A stretch of 64,000 nt of DNA, taken from NCBI GenBank assembly GCA_003194525.1, contig NBIV01000019.1, forward strand, positions 372,001 to 436,000, written 5' to 3'. The DNA is from Gracilariopsis chorda. Lineage: Eukaryota > Rhodophyta > Florideophyceae > Gracilariales > Gracilariaceae. A program made the translations under genes and the position numbers. Position 1 is the first letter of the stretch, and every line of letters starts with the position of its first letter. The notes below the pieces were generated by a model that was given only the letters and a program-made list of their open reading frames with translations, had not been told where the DNA came from and searched no databases. Of the stretch, positions 31,613 to 43,099 are shown piece after piece.

Positions 31613-34600
31613 GCCCCTCCTTGCGCGTGGTTGACAGTGCTGAGCTTCAGTCGTTGACAGTTCAGATCATGCTGGTGCACTGGCAAAAGCTTAGTGAACA
31701 CGTCTGCAATCATTTCAGATGTCGGACAGTACTTCAAAACTATATCGCATTGCTCCGCAGCATTTCGTGCAAAGTGATATCGCAACTCAACGTGCTTCGC
31801 TTTCCTCTCTCCTGTAATCCAGTGTAGTACACCAGTTTTATCTTCCATTACTGTCGTAGGTCTACTCTGAATATTCATTCCTAGTTCAGAAAGAATTGGT
31901 CGGACCCATTTGACCCCTTTCACGCATTCAGAAAGTGCAAGGTACTCTGTTTCGCTACTTGACATGGCAATGGACCGCTGTTTCAGAGTCTTGCACAACA
32001 CGGGTGTGCCATGAAGAAACAAACAGAATCCTGAAGTAGATTTCCGGTCCACATCATCACCAGCCCAGTCCAAATCAATGTACGCAGTTAGAGGTGAGTC
32101 ATTGTCTCCATCGTCAGCGCAGATGGTGAATCCCATGTCCAGCGACCCATTCAAGTAACGAAAAACTCTCTTCACTCCCCTCCAGTGGTTGATTGTTGGC
32201 CGAGCTTGAGCACGAGCAAGAATATTCACAGCATAGCCGATATCCGGCCTCGTCCGGCCAGCCAAGTACATCAGTGCCCCTACAGCCTCCTGGTAGAGAA
32301 CTGTAAAGGCTATATGCTCTCCCTGCAAAAGATCACCCGGCTTTGCAGCGGAATACATTAGGGTTAGAGCAGCCTTCGATTAATCCATATTGAAACGCGG
32401 CAGTATCTCTGATGTAAAGGCCTTCTGGCGTAGTAAAACAGACTGCTCTCCTCGCTCCATGTGAACCCCTAGAAAGCTAGCAGCCTTATTCTCGGTTTTA
32501 ATCTGAAAGGACGTTTCCAAGTCAGACTTCACCTTCCGCATCACACCGTCATCGTTACCCGTGAGTAGCATATCATCAACATAGACGACTATCCACATTG
32601 TGCGTCTTCCAACATTCATAATAAAGAAGCACTCGTCTGACTTTAGCGCATGAAACCCAAGGTTAATCAGCCTTGATGTCAACAGTTTGCCCCATATAGA
32701 GTTGGATTGCTTCAGTCCGTATATGGACCTTTTCAGCTCAGCTTCAGAGCTTCACCAGTTCCAAGTCCAAACTGTACGCCTTGTGGGGGACGCATATAGA
32801 CTGGATCTCTATCTTGCATCGAGCGATTCAAGAAAGCAGATTTCACATCAAGCTGTTGAATGCTGTAGCCACGTTTGACTGCCAGAGTCAGTGCAATCCT
32901 CACTGTTTCAAAGTTGACAACTGAGGAGTATACCTGTTGAACTGCACCTTGCTGGCTTCCCTTTGCAACGAGGTGCGCTGTGAATCTTGCAATCGAACCA
33001 TCTTCATTGCGCTTGATAGCGAAAACAACCCGGGAGCCAATACCTTTGCACCCTCGCGGTACTTGGGATACCTCCCATGTCTCCATCCTCTCCAGCGTCA
33101 GCAGCTCTTCTTTGATGGCTTGCATCCATTCCTGCTTATACTCTGATGAAAGAGCAGCTGCCATATAGTCTGGAATTTCGTTAGGTAGAGTCACCCGTCC
33201 GACAAAGCCACTGTGCTGGGTGTCGGAGAATCGGTTCGGTGCACTTCTATCCGTGGTAGGGTACCTCCGGACTGGGTAGTGTGTTAAAAACTCTTGCATG
33301 CTCGATGAGATGGACACTGCATCAACATTCTCACAAGTTCCACTGTTGCTAGATGGGCTGCCACCCCCACTCGGAGGTTCGTTACCATGATTTCCCGAAC
33401 AAGGATCTTCTCCATCGTGGCCTTCCTGAGTACTTTCCACACCAGTTACGGATTCCAATCCATGTCCAGTTCCAGATTCCAATTGCCCAACTTCAGCTTC
33501 TCTTCTTCCGACATTCTCTTCAAGTGTTTCCGAGTCTGAGACATCAAGATCTGCGGATTCTTCTGTTGAGTCTGGAGACATTGCTCTTGTGGATTACCAC
33601 TCTGTGCTGAAGATACGTCTTCCTGGAAATTCAGACTCGTTTATTTTGCACATGACGTGCAAAGGTTATGGAACAACTTTGGATATCGTAAACTCTGTAG
33701 TTCCTGTGTGATATGGATCTAAATAAGATCCCACGTTTGGATTTCTTATCCAGTTTCCTCCTGTTTGGTTCATGCATCCAAACCTCACATCCAAAGGTTC
33801 TGAGATGTCCCATGTACGGTACACAACCGTCAATTATCTCGCGTGCAGATCTATCTCCAGTTGTAGAAGTTGGTGTGCAGTTCATCAGACGCACTGCTGT
33901 TACCAGTGCTTCACCCCAGAATCTCTGTGGTAGGCCTGCATGAGAAAGCATTGCTCTCACCATGTTCATTGAGCTTCTGTTGAATCTCTCTGCTGTACCA
34001 TTCTGCTGTGGGACATATGGGGCACTGTTTTCCGAATCTATCCCCTCTTCAGCAAGGTACTTCCGTAGCCCAATGTACTCAGGCCCGTCATCAGAGTACA
34101 AAAACTTTATCTTTCTCTCTATCCGTCTCTCGAAATTGAGTTGAAAGCACCGAAACTGGACCTTTAGTTCCTTTCTCGTCTTCAAGAGCCGTACGTCTTT
34201 ATAGCCAGAACTTTTGTCAATGAAAGAGACAAAGTATTTCTTTCCACAAATGCTCTGTGTTGGAAGCAGGCCACAAATATCGGAGTATATCACGTCACCA
34301 ATTACTCCCGATGCCTTTGATCTTGGCCTGAGTGAAAGTCTCGTCATCTTGCCCTCTGTGCAGGGAACACAGGCTGCTTTCATCTCTGGCTTCTCGTTCA
34401 GATCAATACCACTGACAATACGCTCGATAGCCATTCTTCGAATTGTCTCTTTCCCAACATGGCCAAAGCGTTCATGCCAGAGCTGCACACCACCGTTTCC
34501 TGAGGATGATCCCTTGTACATTCTGCCATGGCGTACAGTGCCACAAAGTTTGTAGATACCTTCTCTCTTTGGGGCGAGAATCCTTTGTTCTTGCCCTGCA

Positions 34601-35030
34601 ATGACACAGTGCTTATATGTAAATGTGCACTCGAAACCATCATCAGTTATTTCTGAGCATGAAAGCAGATTGCAGTCAAGATCATTTGCAAACAGGACAT
34701 CCCTGAGAGATAAGCATGATTGAGCTTGTTCCCCTTGTCCTTCAAGAACAATATCCAGGTTTCCACATAATGATGATTCTACCAACCTTCCATCGCCAAG
34801 GGCAATGGTCCTAGTTGGCATCCTATGGAATTTGCTGGATAGAATCTTGTCCCCAATCATATGACAAGTGGCTCCGGAGTCAACAACGAATACCTTATAC
34901 TGAGGTCTTGCAACTAAGACACGGTGTACTCTTCTATGCCCGTTGTTGGGAGCAGCTTCTGACTTGCCTTCAGGGCAATCTCTCTTGAAATGCCCTTTCT
35001 TCCCGCATTGGAAACATTTTCCTTTCATTC
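31613..35030 (-). pseudogene. C2 pol: zinc knuckle, protease, integrase, RT, RNase H
   Basis: Starts with zinc knuckle CFQCGKKGHFKRDC near 35015 and protease FVVDSGATCHMIG near 34890. The pre-integrase segment LWHERFGHVG precedes the integrase core (YSDICGLLP, YSDDGPEYIG, YVPQQNGTAERFNR). A Ser/Glu/Asp-rich linker leads into RT (LDVKSAFLN, YGLKQS, VVYVDDMLLT) and RNase H (YIDLDWAGDD, a DRKSTSGF segment, ETEYLALSE), ending at 31588. Frameshifts near 35030 (gag-pol border), 33600 and 32735, plus a TAA at 32380-32382, are the lesions. The frame change at 35030 may be natural gag-pol frameshifting or decay. Confidence 0.9.
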
Positions 35031-35683
35031 GCGCTCGCAGCGCCGTTTCCGGTTCGACCGATGTGCTTCCATTCCTCGGCTGTAAGACTTTCGTAATCTT
35101 GAATTAAGCGCGCAGTTGCTCTGTCCCAGTTGAGTTCCTGGTCTGACATGGTCTGTAGTGCAGATACAACAGCACCATAAGGCGAGCCACTGGTATTTCC
35201 AAAACTGGAAAGAAGAATGGCAACTTGCATAGACCCTTCCACTGCGCTTTCCATCCCCTCAAGCCTAGCGAACAAGGATTCAAGTTCGTCAATGTACTCA
35301 GACATCGTCTTGTTTTCAGTGTATTTCATCTGATGTAGGCTCATCTGAATCTGTACTGTAGTGGCCGTATTTGTCGTTGGATATCTTTCCTTGAGCTTCA
35401 TGTACATCAAGAACGGATTTCTGCGTTTGCTACAAATAGTTCGAAGAGGCTTGTTACCTAAAGATTGTACTAACAGCATGCGTATCTTCGAAACCTTCTT
35501 CATAGCGTCCTCGTAAATGGCATCAATATCTCCGTTTGGAGCGGTTATTGCAGGGTCACGTCTTACAATGTCAAGCAGTTCCTTAGACTCCAATACTGCT
35601 TCAAATCGCATAGTCCACAGCGAAAAGTCTTCACCGCGGAGAGCGGTAAATTTCGGTAGCTTCTTTAACCCGTCTTCGTCCAT
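34970..35683 (-). CDS. C2 gag
   Basis: A 237-residue frame from ATG 35683. Copia-type Gag segments: LRGEDFSLWTMRFEAVLES, PFLMYMKLKERY and TMSEYIDELESLFARL. The last 18 or so residues read the zinc-knuckle DNA in the wrong frame, so the functional gag probably ended or frameshifted near 35030. Confidence 0.8.
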   Translation of the reverse strand: MDEDGLKKLPKFTALRGEDFSLWTMRFEAVLESKELLDIVRRDPAITAPNGDIDAIYEDAMKKVSKIRMLLVQSLGNKPLRTICSKRRNPFLMYMKLKERYPTTNTATTVQIQMSLHQMKYTENKTMSEYIDELESLFARLEGMESAVEGSMQVAILLSSFGNTSGSPYGAVVSALQTMSDQELNWDRATARLIQDYESLTAEEWKHIGRTGNGAASANERKMFPMREERAFQERLP

Positions 35684-35764
35684 TGCATAGCTGAACGGAC
35701 AATGGGGAGGAGAGAAGAGGCAGTTGAATCAGAGGAAGCAACGTTGCGGGCGATGCTACCACTC

Positions 35765-36009
35765 TGTTGGTAGTGATTTCCTCTTGGTTCTATTGCCCTT
35801 TCGGGATTCTAGAGCCTCCTTTATATTCATTCGATTAACTCAAAACCTCACTAAAATAGTTAATCTCACAGTAGCTTCTAACGCGAGGAGCTGCAAATAT
35901 ATACTACTTGACATATTACGAAACACTGAATTGTTTCGTAATCTCCGACACAACACAATTCCATGTTGTCTTACGACAGAACTGTCAGGCTCCCGCAATC
36001 ATTTTATCA
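35765..36009 (-). repeat. 5' LTR of C2
   Basis: 245 bp; pairs with 31368-31612. The target copy GACTG is at 36010-36014, after which the chelatase frame resumes. Confidence 0.94.
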
Positions 36010-37359
36010 GACTGGTTGGGCGCGAAGAAGATAAACCTTCAGGATATCTTTACCTTCTAAAGAATTTACAAAGGTCCTCCAACTGCTACCAGGACAAAAC
36101 GTACGTGACTTAAGCAATTGGCTCACTGTTTACGCATATATAAACGCTGGTGGCGTGGATAACGTGGAATGTGCAAGTATATCGTACTGGAAGTTCTAGA
36201 AATGCAACCGCCGTCGTAGCAATCAATTCCAGACATATGGCAAATGCGTAATGCGGGCCTACTGCACCCTTAGTACATTGGATTCTTCGATAACCCTGCC
36301 CCGGTACCTGAAATGGTATAAGAAGAAATTCCCATCTGGCCGTACTTATCCTTGAGCTACCAAAAACGAGGGCATCATTCCGGTACGGGTGTTCATCACT
36401 GAGGTGGGTGCCTAAGTTGTCGTGCGGGAGTACTTGAAAACAGAACACAAACAAACGCACTTATGGAACCTAGAAGAGAAGCCGAATTGGCCTCGTCAAT
36501 GCGTCGGTTTCTATGCTTATATTTCTCCGTGTCAGGGGACCCGTGGATTCGATTTTTGGCGCCCTTAATTCAAAGTTAGATAAGACTATCCTGCAGCAGA
36601 TGAATATCTGCTACATTGTTGCGGCGCCTTTTCTCATACAAGACCTTTGTTCATGGCATTAAAAGGTAGTTGCACGACTACCTTTCGTTTTTGTTTACAG
36701 CCTCCTAGGGCTGTGTGGCGCAATAGACACTGTGTGCATTGAAAACTGGTAAAAGATCAAATATATCCTGTCCCTGACCGCGTTAGGCGTCTCAAGGGTC
36801 GGCTGAAGAAGTGGATGGCGCTAAATCGAAAGCCAAACTACGAGAAGCGCATCGTTATGGTTATCTACGGCTTCCTATACTCCATTGGCGCGACAGGCAA
36901 AGCAACGTTGCTGAACGTTCTAACATCTCTGTCAAACATTCTAGGGCTTATACCTAAATCTTAGTATGATGTTGGTGATGGGTTCAAAAAAAGCACCAGA
37001 AAATATACTGCAGATGCTTAAGCAAAGTGACGAAGTATTGGAAGTTAGGGAAGCGTTTCAGAACGTAGCCAAGGTCACAGCCTTGGATCTTGGAAAACAC
37101 ATTGGTTGTTTTTGCAATACCAAGCGGATTAAATATGCATGGAACTGTGATCTTGGTTCATCAGAGAGTATCAAGACTCTTGAGCAAATGCATATTGTGG
37201 AGTAGTATGTTTCGGAAACGTTTGGATCACATTGCTTTCACCTTTGGGCATTGTAGGAGGATCATATGCAAATGATATTCGACAGAGATCTCACCATTCA
37301 TCCTCAGTATGTGGTTTTAGGGGTTTTTAACTTTGAACAGGCTTTGGCTCCCCTCTCCA

Positions 37360-37735
37360 CGCCCCCTGCAGCTACTGCTTTCGGTCGTCGCCCCCTTCCC
37401 CCCCACGCGACCGACAACCTTGGACTGGCTGCTTCTCCCTCACTGCGGCTTCCGCATTTGGCCACCGCTCTTCCACCCCCTGTGGCTGCCGCCTTTGGAC
37501 AGACTTCAGCTAGACCCCCCCACCCCCTCCTGTGGCTTCCACTTTTGGCCGCCACCACCTCCCCCGCAGATTCTGCCATTGAACCCTCTCCGTGGCTGGT
37601 GCCTCTGGACTGGCCTTCCCCCCCCCCCCCCCCAGCTTCCGCAATTGAACTTTCCCTGCGGCTGCCGCCTTTGGACTGGCCTTCCTACCCCCCCTCTCCT
37701 GTTGACGCTGTTCATATCCACCGCAGTCTGCTAAA
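37360..37735. repeat. C-rich minisatellite with a 16-C run
   Basis: Degenerate units of about 60-70 bp share a ctgtggctgccgcctttggac core, separated by C-rich spacers; an uninterrupted run of 16 C lies at 37618-37633. All plus frames give Pro-rich products and stay open because of composition, so no gene is called. It sits exactly where the chelatase relic loses similarity. Confidence 0.75.
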
Positions 37736-38051
37736 GTACTGAACACAAGGCCTCGCCTGTCAACACCCTACCTTGACTGTAAGACGAGATATCAAGTCCC
37801 GAGCAGGGCCTCCGCAGCCATTAACCACTGAGTGGAAGTTGGCAACTGGTCTCTCAGTTGCCAACTGGGTACCGTAAGGGAACCGGAAGGGGACTTGAAC
37901 TAGTCCGGCGGCAAGTAAGCGCACTACATAACCGGCACAGCTGGGGTGTGGCTGCAAACCGTCGGTGACAGGGTGTGTCATCGTTCAGCCCGGACTCCAA
38001 CGACAAATCAGCGAACGAACCGGAGCAAATTTGCCGAGCAAGTAACCGAAA

Positions 38052-38062
38052 GGTATCAGAGG
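38052..38062 (+). promoter_or_regulatory. Primer-binding site of C3
   Basis: GGTATCAGAGG resembles the initiator-Met-tRNA-complementary site (TGGTATCAGAGC) common to plant and algal copia elements. It marks the end of the 5' LTR. Confidence 0.65.
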
Positions 38063-38357
38063 ACGTAAACTGGTGAACACATATCCTGCTGTTAGTAACC
38101 TCTCCTGGACATCCTGTACGCTACACGCACCCTCGTTCTGGATTGCGCAGAACTTGGGCAGGCTGTTGAAATCGCATCTCACCGAGAGAGTCTTACTCGG
38201 AGCCAGGGGTCTGACCTTTAGGGGTTCGGGGATAGCATCTCCTGCCAGTGGCCCCGAACGTTCAAGAAGTAAAAGAAGGATCCCTCCCCTGGTAGGACAC
38301 CGGTGAAGACATTTTATCTGCCACCTTATCTGAGTCTCGCGTAGAGTTTACTCCGCA

Positions 38358-39674
38358 ATGTACATTGATAAGGACTACGACACCAAACGTATATCCAGAT
38401 TAAAGGGGAACGCCGACTACTACACATGGCGCATATACGTGCGGGACATAATGCATAGCTTGCAAGCACTATTCGTGCTCACAGAACCACGCCCAACTGA
38501 TGGTAGCGTGCAAGCACGCAAGCGGTGGGACGACGCCGATCGAAAGGCAAGATCAGCCATCGTACAGAACTTGGGCACGCAGCCTATCGTTGCTGTCTCT
38601 GAGTTACTAGAAAGGGAGTACTGCTCTGCTTTGGAGGTGTGGACGAAATTTGAGTCCACATACAAGAAGGATAACATGCAATCCAAACTAAACCTCCGGC
38701 AGAAGCTAAGCACTTTAACGTTTAAAGATGGTGACGACATACAAGATCATCTCATTGAGTTGGAAACAACTTACTTGGAACTTGCCAGACTTGGAGATCC
38801 ACTGACGGACAAAGAGCGAACTGCCACTCTGCTTCGAACCTTACCCGACTCACTCATGGCAATAACACTACTAGAAGATGCTACGAACATGGACCACGAC
38901 CAAGTAGTATCATTTGTCCATTCAGAGATGGATCGTCGAATACACAGAGCCTCAACGTCCTCCATAAGGACTAAAATAACCAACAAAGACAGCATTCACC
39001 CATACTCTGCCGCAAAGAAGTCTACCATTCGGAACAAACAAACCTCTCGAAGAAGAAAGACAGGAGTACAGTGCTGGAAGTGCGGACGAATAGGACACAT
39101 CCGTTCTGAGTGCTGGTCACGAAAGAAGAACCATGCGCACAACGAGAGGCAACAAACTCACTGGAACTCCAAGCGGAATATGAACCATCACGAGGACCGA
39201 AACCAAAACACAAGCAGAAATTGGGATACGCACCGTATCCCACGAAAAGCAAATAAGAATCGTACCAACAGCGAGCAAGGTGGTCCCAACCGAGGTTCCG
39301 TTGCCATAGCAAATGAAAGTCTTCATTATGATGAAAGCATACAAACATGGCTAGAATCAGGCGCAAGTCACGTCTTCGTCAACGAGAGAGACCTGTTTTG
39401 GGACTACCAACGCAGTACACCACAAACGGTAAACACTTGTGACCACACGTCTGCGATAATAGGCTTTGGGACAGTAAAACTACCGCTTGGAAAGGGGATA
39501 CTGTTACCTGCGAAGCATACGCCATCCTTCGACTCTAACCTCTTATCCCTCTCCATGCTTTCAAGGCACGTAGACTTAACATTTTCCAACAGCCAAGATA
39601 CTTCGATTTTCATCATCAAAGATCGCTCAACTGGAAAAGAACTTTACAAGTCAACGCCAAGGGACGGACTTTAA
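38358..39674 (+). CDS. C3 gag with zinc knuckle and protease
   Basis: An intact 438-residue frame. Gag (YYTWRIYVRDIM, ALEVWTKFESTYKK, LIELETTYLELARL) is followed by zinc knuckle CWKCGRIGHIRSEC (about residues 238-251), a long Asn/Arg/His-rich hydrophilic linker, and the protease site TWLESGASHVFVN near residue 334. The protease has Glu where the catalytic Asp is expected, which should abolish normal activity. The stop at 39672-39674 is immediately followed by the integrase frame. Confidence 0.85.
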   Translation: MYIDKDYDTKRISRLKGNADYYTWRIYVRDIMHSLQALFVLTEPRPTDGSVQARKRWDDADRKARSAIVQNLGTQPIVAVSELLEREYCSALEVWTKFESTYKKDNMQSKLNLRQKLSTLTFKDGDDIQDHLIELETTYLELARLGDPLTDKERTATLLRTLPDSLMAITLLEDATNMDHDQVVSFVHSEMDRRIHRASTSSIRTKITNKDSIHPYSAAKKSTIRNKQTSRRRKTGVQCWKCGRIGHIRSECWSRKKNHAHNERQQTHWNSKRNMNHHEDRNQNTSRNWDTHRIPRKANKNRTNSEQGGPNRGSVAIANESLHYDESIQTWLESGASHVFVNERDLFWDYQRSTPQTVNTCDHTSAIIGFGTVKLPLGKGILLPAKHTPSFDSNLLSLSMLSRHVDLTFSNSQDTSIFIIKDRSTGKELYKSTPRDGL

Positions 39675-39677
39675 CCT

Positions 39678-41924
39678 TTGCCAAGTCCTACGCCTCCCCC
39701 AAACGCACAAACAGCGTCACACTCTCCAGCCAACACTGCCAAGGGCTGGCATGAGAAACTTGGACACCCCGGTCGCGATCGGCTTCTATCTTGCATCGAC
39801 CAATGTGATGGAGTACCCACACTATCCGCGACAGAGGTAAACAATATTTCCTGTACCCCGTGCATCGACGCTGGTACCAAACGTGCTCCACTCAGACAAT
39901 CTGACTCGATCGCCGAAGAGCCATTGGAATTAACACACACGGAACTCACCGGCCCCATAACCAAGGGCTCCTTACAGGGTTCTAAGTACATGCAGGTACT
40001 TATTGACGTTAACAGAAGGGTAAGCTCCGTTTACTTTCTCGACAAAAAGACTCAGTTCTTTGAGTCAGTAAGTTGGTACAAGGCTCGCGCAGAGAATGAA
40101 CTCTCTCCAAACAGAATATACCGCATTCGCCTTGACGGCGCGGGTGAAAATAGGTCCGACGACTTCGTCAAATATGCCATGGAGAACGGAATGATACTTT
40201 AATTCACTCCACCGTATGCGCATCAATCAACTGGTGTAGCGGAGAAAATCATCCAGGACTTGTGGAAGATGGCGCAAACTTTCTTGTTCGCTGCAAATTT
40301 GCCTCATCAGCTGTGGGAGGAAGCCATCTCGCATGCCAACTACCTAAGGAACCGCCTACTAAATCACCGAGTAGGAATGAAGGTCCCCTTCACACTATGA
40401 TTTGGGCGAAAGCCTGACTTTACAAATATCCTCAAGTTCGGACAGCAGGGATATGCGTATATATATCGGTCCAAGACAGTGGCGAACAAGAAGCTATTAC
40501 CTCGTGCTGTTCCAGGCCATTTAGTTGGGATGCATAGCCCACGAACGCCGTTAAGAATTAACGTTCCCTCGATGGGAAAAGTAATAAAGTGCCGCGAGGC
40601 AGACTTCAAAATGAACAAGGAAGCCCTTCCATCCATCAACGAACTAACAGACTTCTCTTCAATTCGTCGTCACGAAGCCGAGAGAAGGATGGAGGAAGAT
40701 GAAGAAGAGCGTTTGGATGCCTATTTAGTGCATTGTTTGACTACAAACTCTCGCCTAAGAGATCCTAGGGATGATGGAAAAGTCTCTAAGAGATTTGAGG
40801 AAGCGCGAGTAATGCCAAGATGGGCAGAAGCAATCGAAAGAGAATAAAACGCCCTAGTGCAACGAGGAACGTGAAGGCTTGTAGACAGAAAACCAAATAT
40901 GAACCCCTTACCCTTCCTTTGGAGATTCATAGCAAAATACCTGAGCTCGGATCCCCCACAGACACTTCCAAAAGCACGCTGCGTAGCACGGGGCGACTTA
41001 CAACGTCCTTACTTGGACTTCGACCCCGACGACCTGTACGCCCCCGTCGCACGACAAGAAACTATCCGTATCATCCTTGCAAAAGCTGCAGCCCAAGGCC
41101 TAAGATTGGAGGCGATGGACATAAGCAATGCGTCTCTTTACGGGGGATCTAGACGAACCCTTAATAATGGAGCAACCACAAAACGCCTCTGGATCCTCAT
41201 TTGTACCTGGCAAAGTATGCTTGCTGCTCAAAGCTCTCTATGGGGCACGCCAAGCCGGGAAAATATGGGGTTCACTACTACATAAGGCACTATTACGACT
41301 AGGATTCACAGAATCTAGTACGGATAGTCGCCTTTATATATATATATCCACAAATGGTACATTGTCATTAGTGATCGTTGTGGACGACATCCTGATGTCA
41401 TGTGATTCGCATTCCTTACTTAATGACTTCAAAGCGGAGATGCAGAAGCTTTTCGAGGTCAAGCTTCTTGGAGAAGTTAAGTCATTCATCGGACTTGACA
41501 TTGAAAGGAACAAAACCGGCATCAAGGTCCAACAGACCAGGTATGTCGACAAGATTTTGAAAGAAAACGGATTGAGCCACTCAAACAGTGCTCAGACACC
41601 ATTACCTTCTAAATGCGACCTCACAGGCCGACGAGAAGAAGAACTCAGTCTTGCACCTGGCATTGACAATCGCTACCGGAAGATGGTGGGAAACTTAATG
41701 TACTTGGCAGTGTCTTCCAGGCCAGAAATAATGTTTGCAGCATCTATGATAGCAAGGCAAGTCCACGACCCATGCATGAGGCACGTGGGACTTGGAAAGA
41801 GAGTACTTAGGTACTTGAAGGGTACAAAGGGTCTTTGCTTGTTCTTTCCCACGCATACTACAGCGCCAATGGAGGCATATTGCTATGCCGATTGGGGTGG
41901 ATGTCGTGAGACAAGGGTTTCTAA
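39678..41924 (+). pseudogene. C3 pol: integrase, RT, RNase H start
   Basis: GWHEKLGHPGRDRL (pre-integrase) and an integrase core whose first-Asp position reads THTELTGPI (Glu for Asp) and second reads RLDGAGEN. Stops: TAA 40200-40202, TGA 40398-40400 (PFTL-FGRKPDF; Trp expected) and TAA 40845-40847. RT starts after a frame change near 40880 (ARCVARGD, APVARQETIR, LEAMDISNASLYG), shifts again near 41130, and continues with KALYGARQAGKIW and VVDDILMS. RNase H (YCYADWGGCRETR) is cut at 41924. Confidence 0.85.
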
Positions 41925-42865
41925 GGTATTTTTGGAACCTTCGTGAGTGATTCTTGTGGTACATGGAACAGGTGGACGCGCTGTAATCATTCGCAAATTA
42001 TTCATGGTTGGCACGATTCACAAATGTCATATTGCACCGTGGAGGGCACTGCCGCCAAGTGACACAAGAGTGTGCACCAAAAGTGTGGCACACAGTATTA
42101 GTATTTTCAGTTTATTGTGACCCAATAGTACTTAAGGGAGGATGGCCTTGCCGTTTTACCCTGAAGTAAAGAAAAGCTATGACTCAGCTCTGATTTTATC
42201 GCTTGTGCGAAGTTACCAACTCTTGCTGGAGTTTCAACGCGTTTATTGTCCTTTTACTCACTTGCAAAGTATTATCAAAGACCACTGATTCGCTCTAACC
42301 CATAGGCCTGCCCAGTTACCAATGTTTTCACCGTTTTGTTTACTTTCTATTTTGGGAAAAGATAGCTCTTTGACTCAGTATTTTATTTCTCCGTGCTGGC
42401 TGAACAAGCACCACCTCACAATAGCAAGTCTGCTTCGGCTTTCCGCACGACCCCCGTGATTGTACCATTCTACTTTGTTTCTCTCCTTTTTCCCTTTCCC
42501 ATTTCTGGATTCTTGTTGGACTGGAACACCACTCACACGGACCGGTGTACTATGTTAACCATCTGGTAACCCGACTCTCGGTACCACCTCCGTCGATACA
42601 GCCTGACGCTATCTCGTTTTCACACCTGAACACCGTTTCGTACGAAGGGTCCTGTCTCTGTGCCTATCTCAGAAGAGAGCAAGGCTGCAGACTCCTTGGG
42701 AGAAATTTCGGCTTAGGTATAGATCTTTGGAAGTGGTCTTTTGACCTAGAACCGGTTCATTTATAGTTAATTTGATGCGTTTGTGCATTTTTGTGCTGTT
42801 CCACTTCTTTGTAAGAATTTATCAACATCTTTGTGTTGCCACAGGTATTTGAAAACCTCTGATTG
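41925..42865 (+). repeat. 5' LTR of G3
   Basis: Shares ordered blocks with 50790-51770, for example tattgtgacccaatagtact and acttaagggaggatggccttg. The right boundary is uncertain. Confidence 0.75.
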
Positions 42866-43099
42866 GAGCTCATTGAAGTTCAAAATACTTGGGTGAATGA
42901 CATGCAGTATATCGCCTACTGGCTCCCAATTCTCGGACTGGTTCTACCAATGCAGTTAGTATCACACCGCATGGTGCACCTCTCACGCAAACATCCATTC
43001 CGGAAAGTTTGGCCCACAATGAAGTTGGTCCGAATGCCTGAAGGACGGCCGAGGTTTTGTCTGCTCTACAGGCTATAACCCAGACGGTACCACCGCCAT

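Larger units (their letters stand above)
31368..36009 (-). mobile_element. Ty1/copia element C2 inserted in the chelatase relic
   Basis: Complete 4642-bp element with two 245-bp LTRs (31368-31612 and 35765-36009) that start TG and end CA. Target duplication GACTG is at 31363-31367 and 36010-36014. Gag and pol lie on the minus strand. LTRs differ at about 11 positions by hand count. Candidate primer-binding site TGGTAGCATCG on the minus strand is at 35751-35761; a purine tract (AAGGAGGGG) borders the 3' LTR near 31613-31622. Confidence 0.94.
30985..37335 (+). pseudogene. Magnesium/cobalt-chelatase large subunit (BchH/ChlH/CobN family) relic, split by copia C2
   Basis: The N-terminal segment IVLIAGLETFNLSTYKE lies near 30990-31050. 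It continues with ALDGPDVVFCSLLFVYDHVEWL, VLLFESALALMS and GMPKTLKLVLQELGL to 31367, where C2 is inserted. After C2 (from 36015) VGREEDKPSGYLYLLKN resumes in frame. Then, across several frameshifts and stops, come RDLSNWLTVYAY, NAGGVDNV, LPRYLKWYKKKF, QQMNICYIVAAPFLIQDL and the strongest block (36770-36960: PVPDRVRRLKGRLKKWMALN, IVMVIYGF, GATGKATLLNV, then YDVGDGF). FDRDLTIHPQYVV is at about 37276-37317. These match the order in the H subunit that inserts Mg2+ into protoporphyrin IX (or Co2+ in CobN relatives). About 570 codons remain of a roughly 1200-residue family, so the C-terminal half is gone, ending at a C-rich minisatellite. Which paralogue it came from is not resolved. Confidence 0.88.
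37757..41924 (+). mobile_element. Ty1/copia element C3, 3' end lost at G3
   Basis: Gag, zinc knuckle, protease, integrase, RT and the start of RNase H lie on the plus strand. A primer-binding site is present, so the LTR should end just before 38052; a plausible left edge is TGTCAACACC at 37757, but no partner LTR exists in the window. RNase H stops after the YADWGGCRETR segment at about 41918, where the G3 LTR begins. The rest of C3 was not found right of G3. Confidence 0.8.

Noticed and set aside
37266..37742. A 158-codon Pro/Leu-rich frame
   Set aside because: Its first part is the end of the chelatase relic and the rest is minisatellite; openness follows from C-rich composition.
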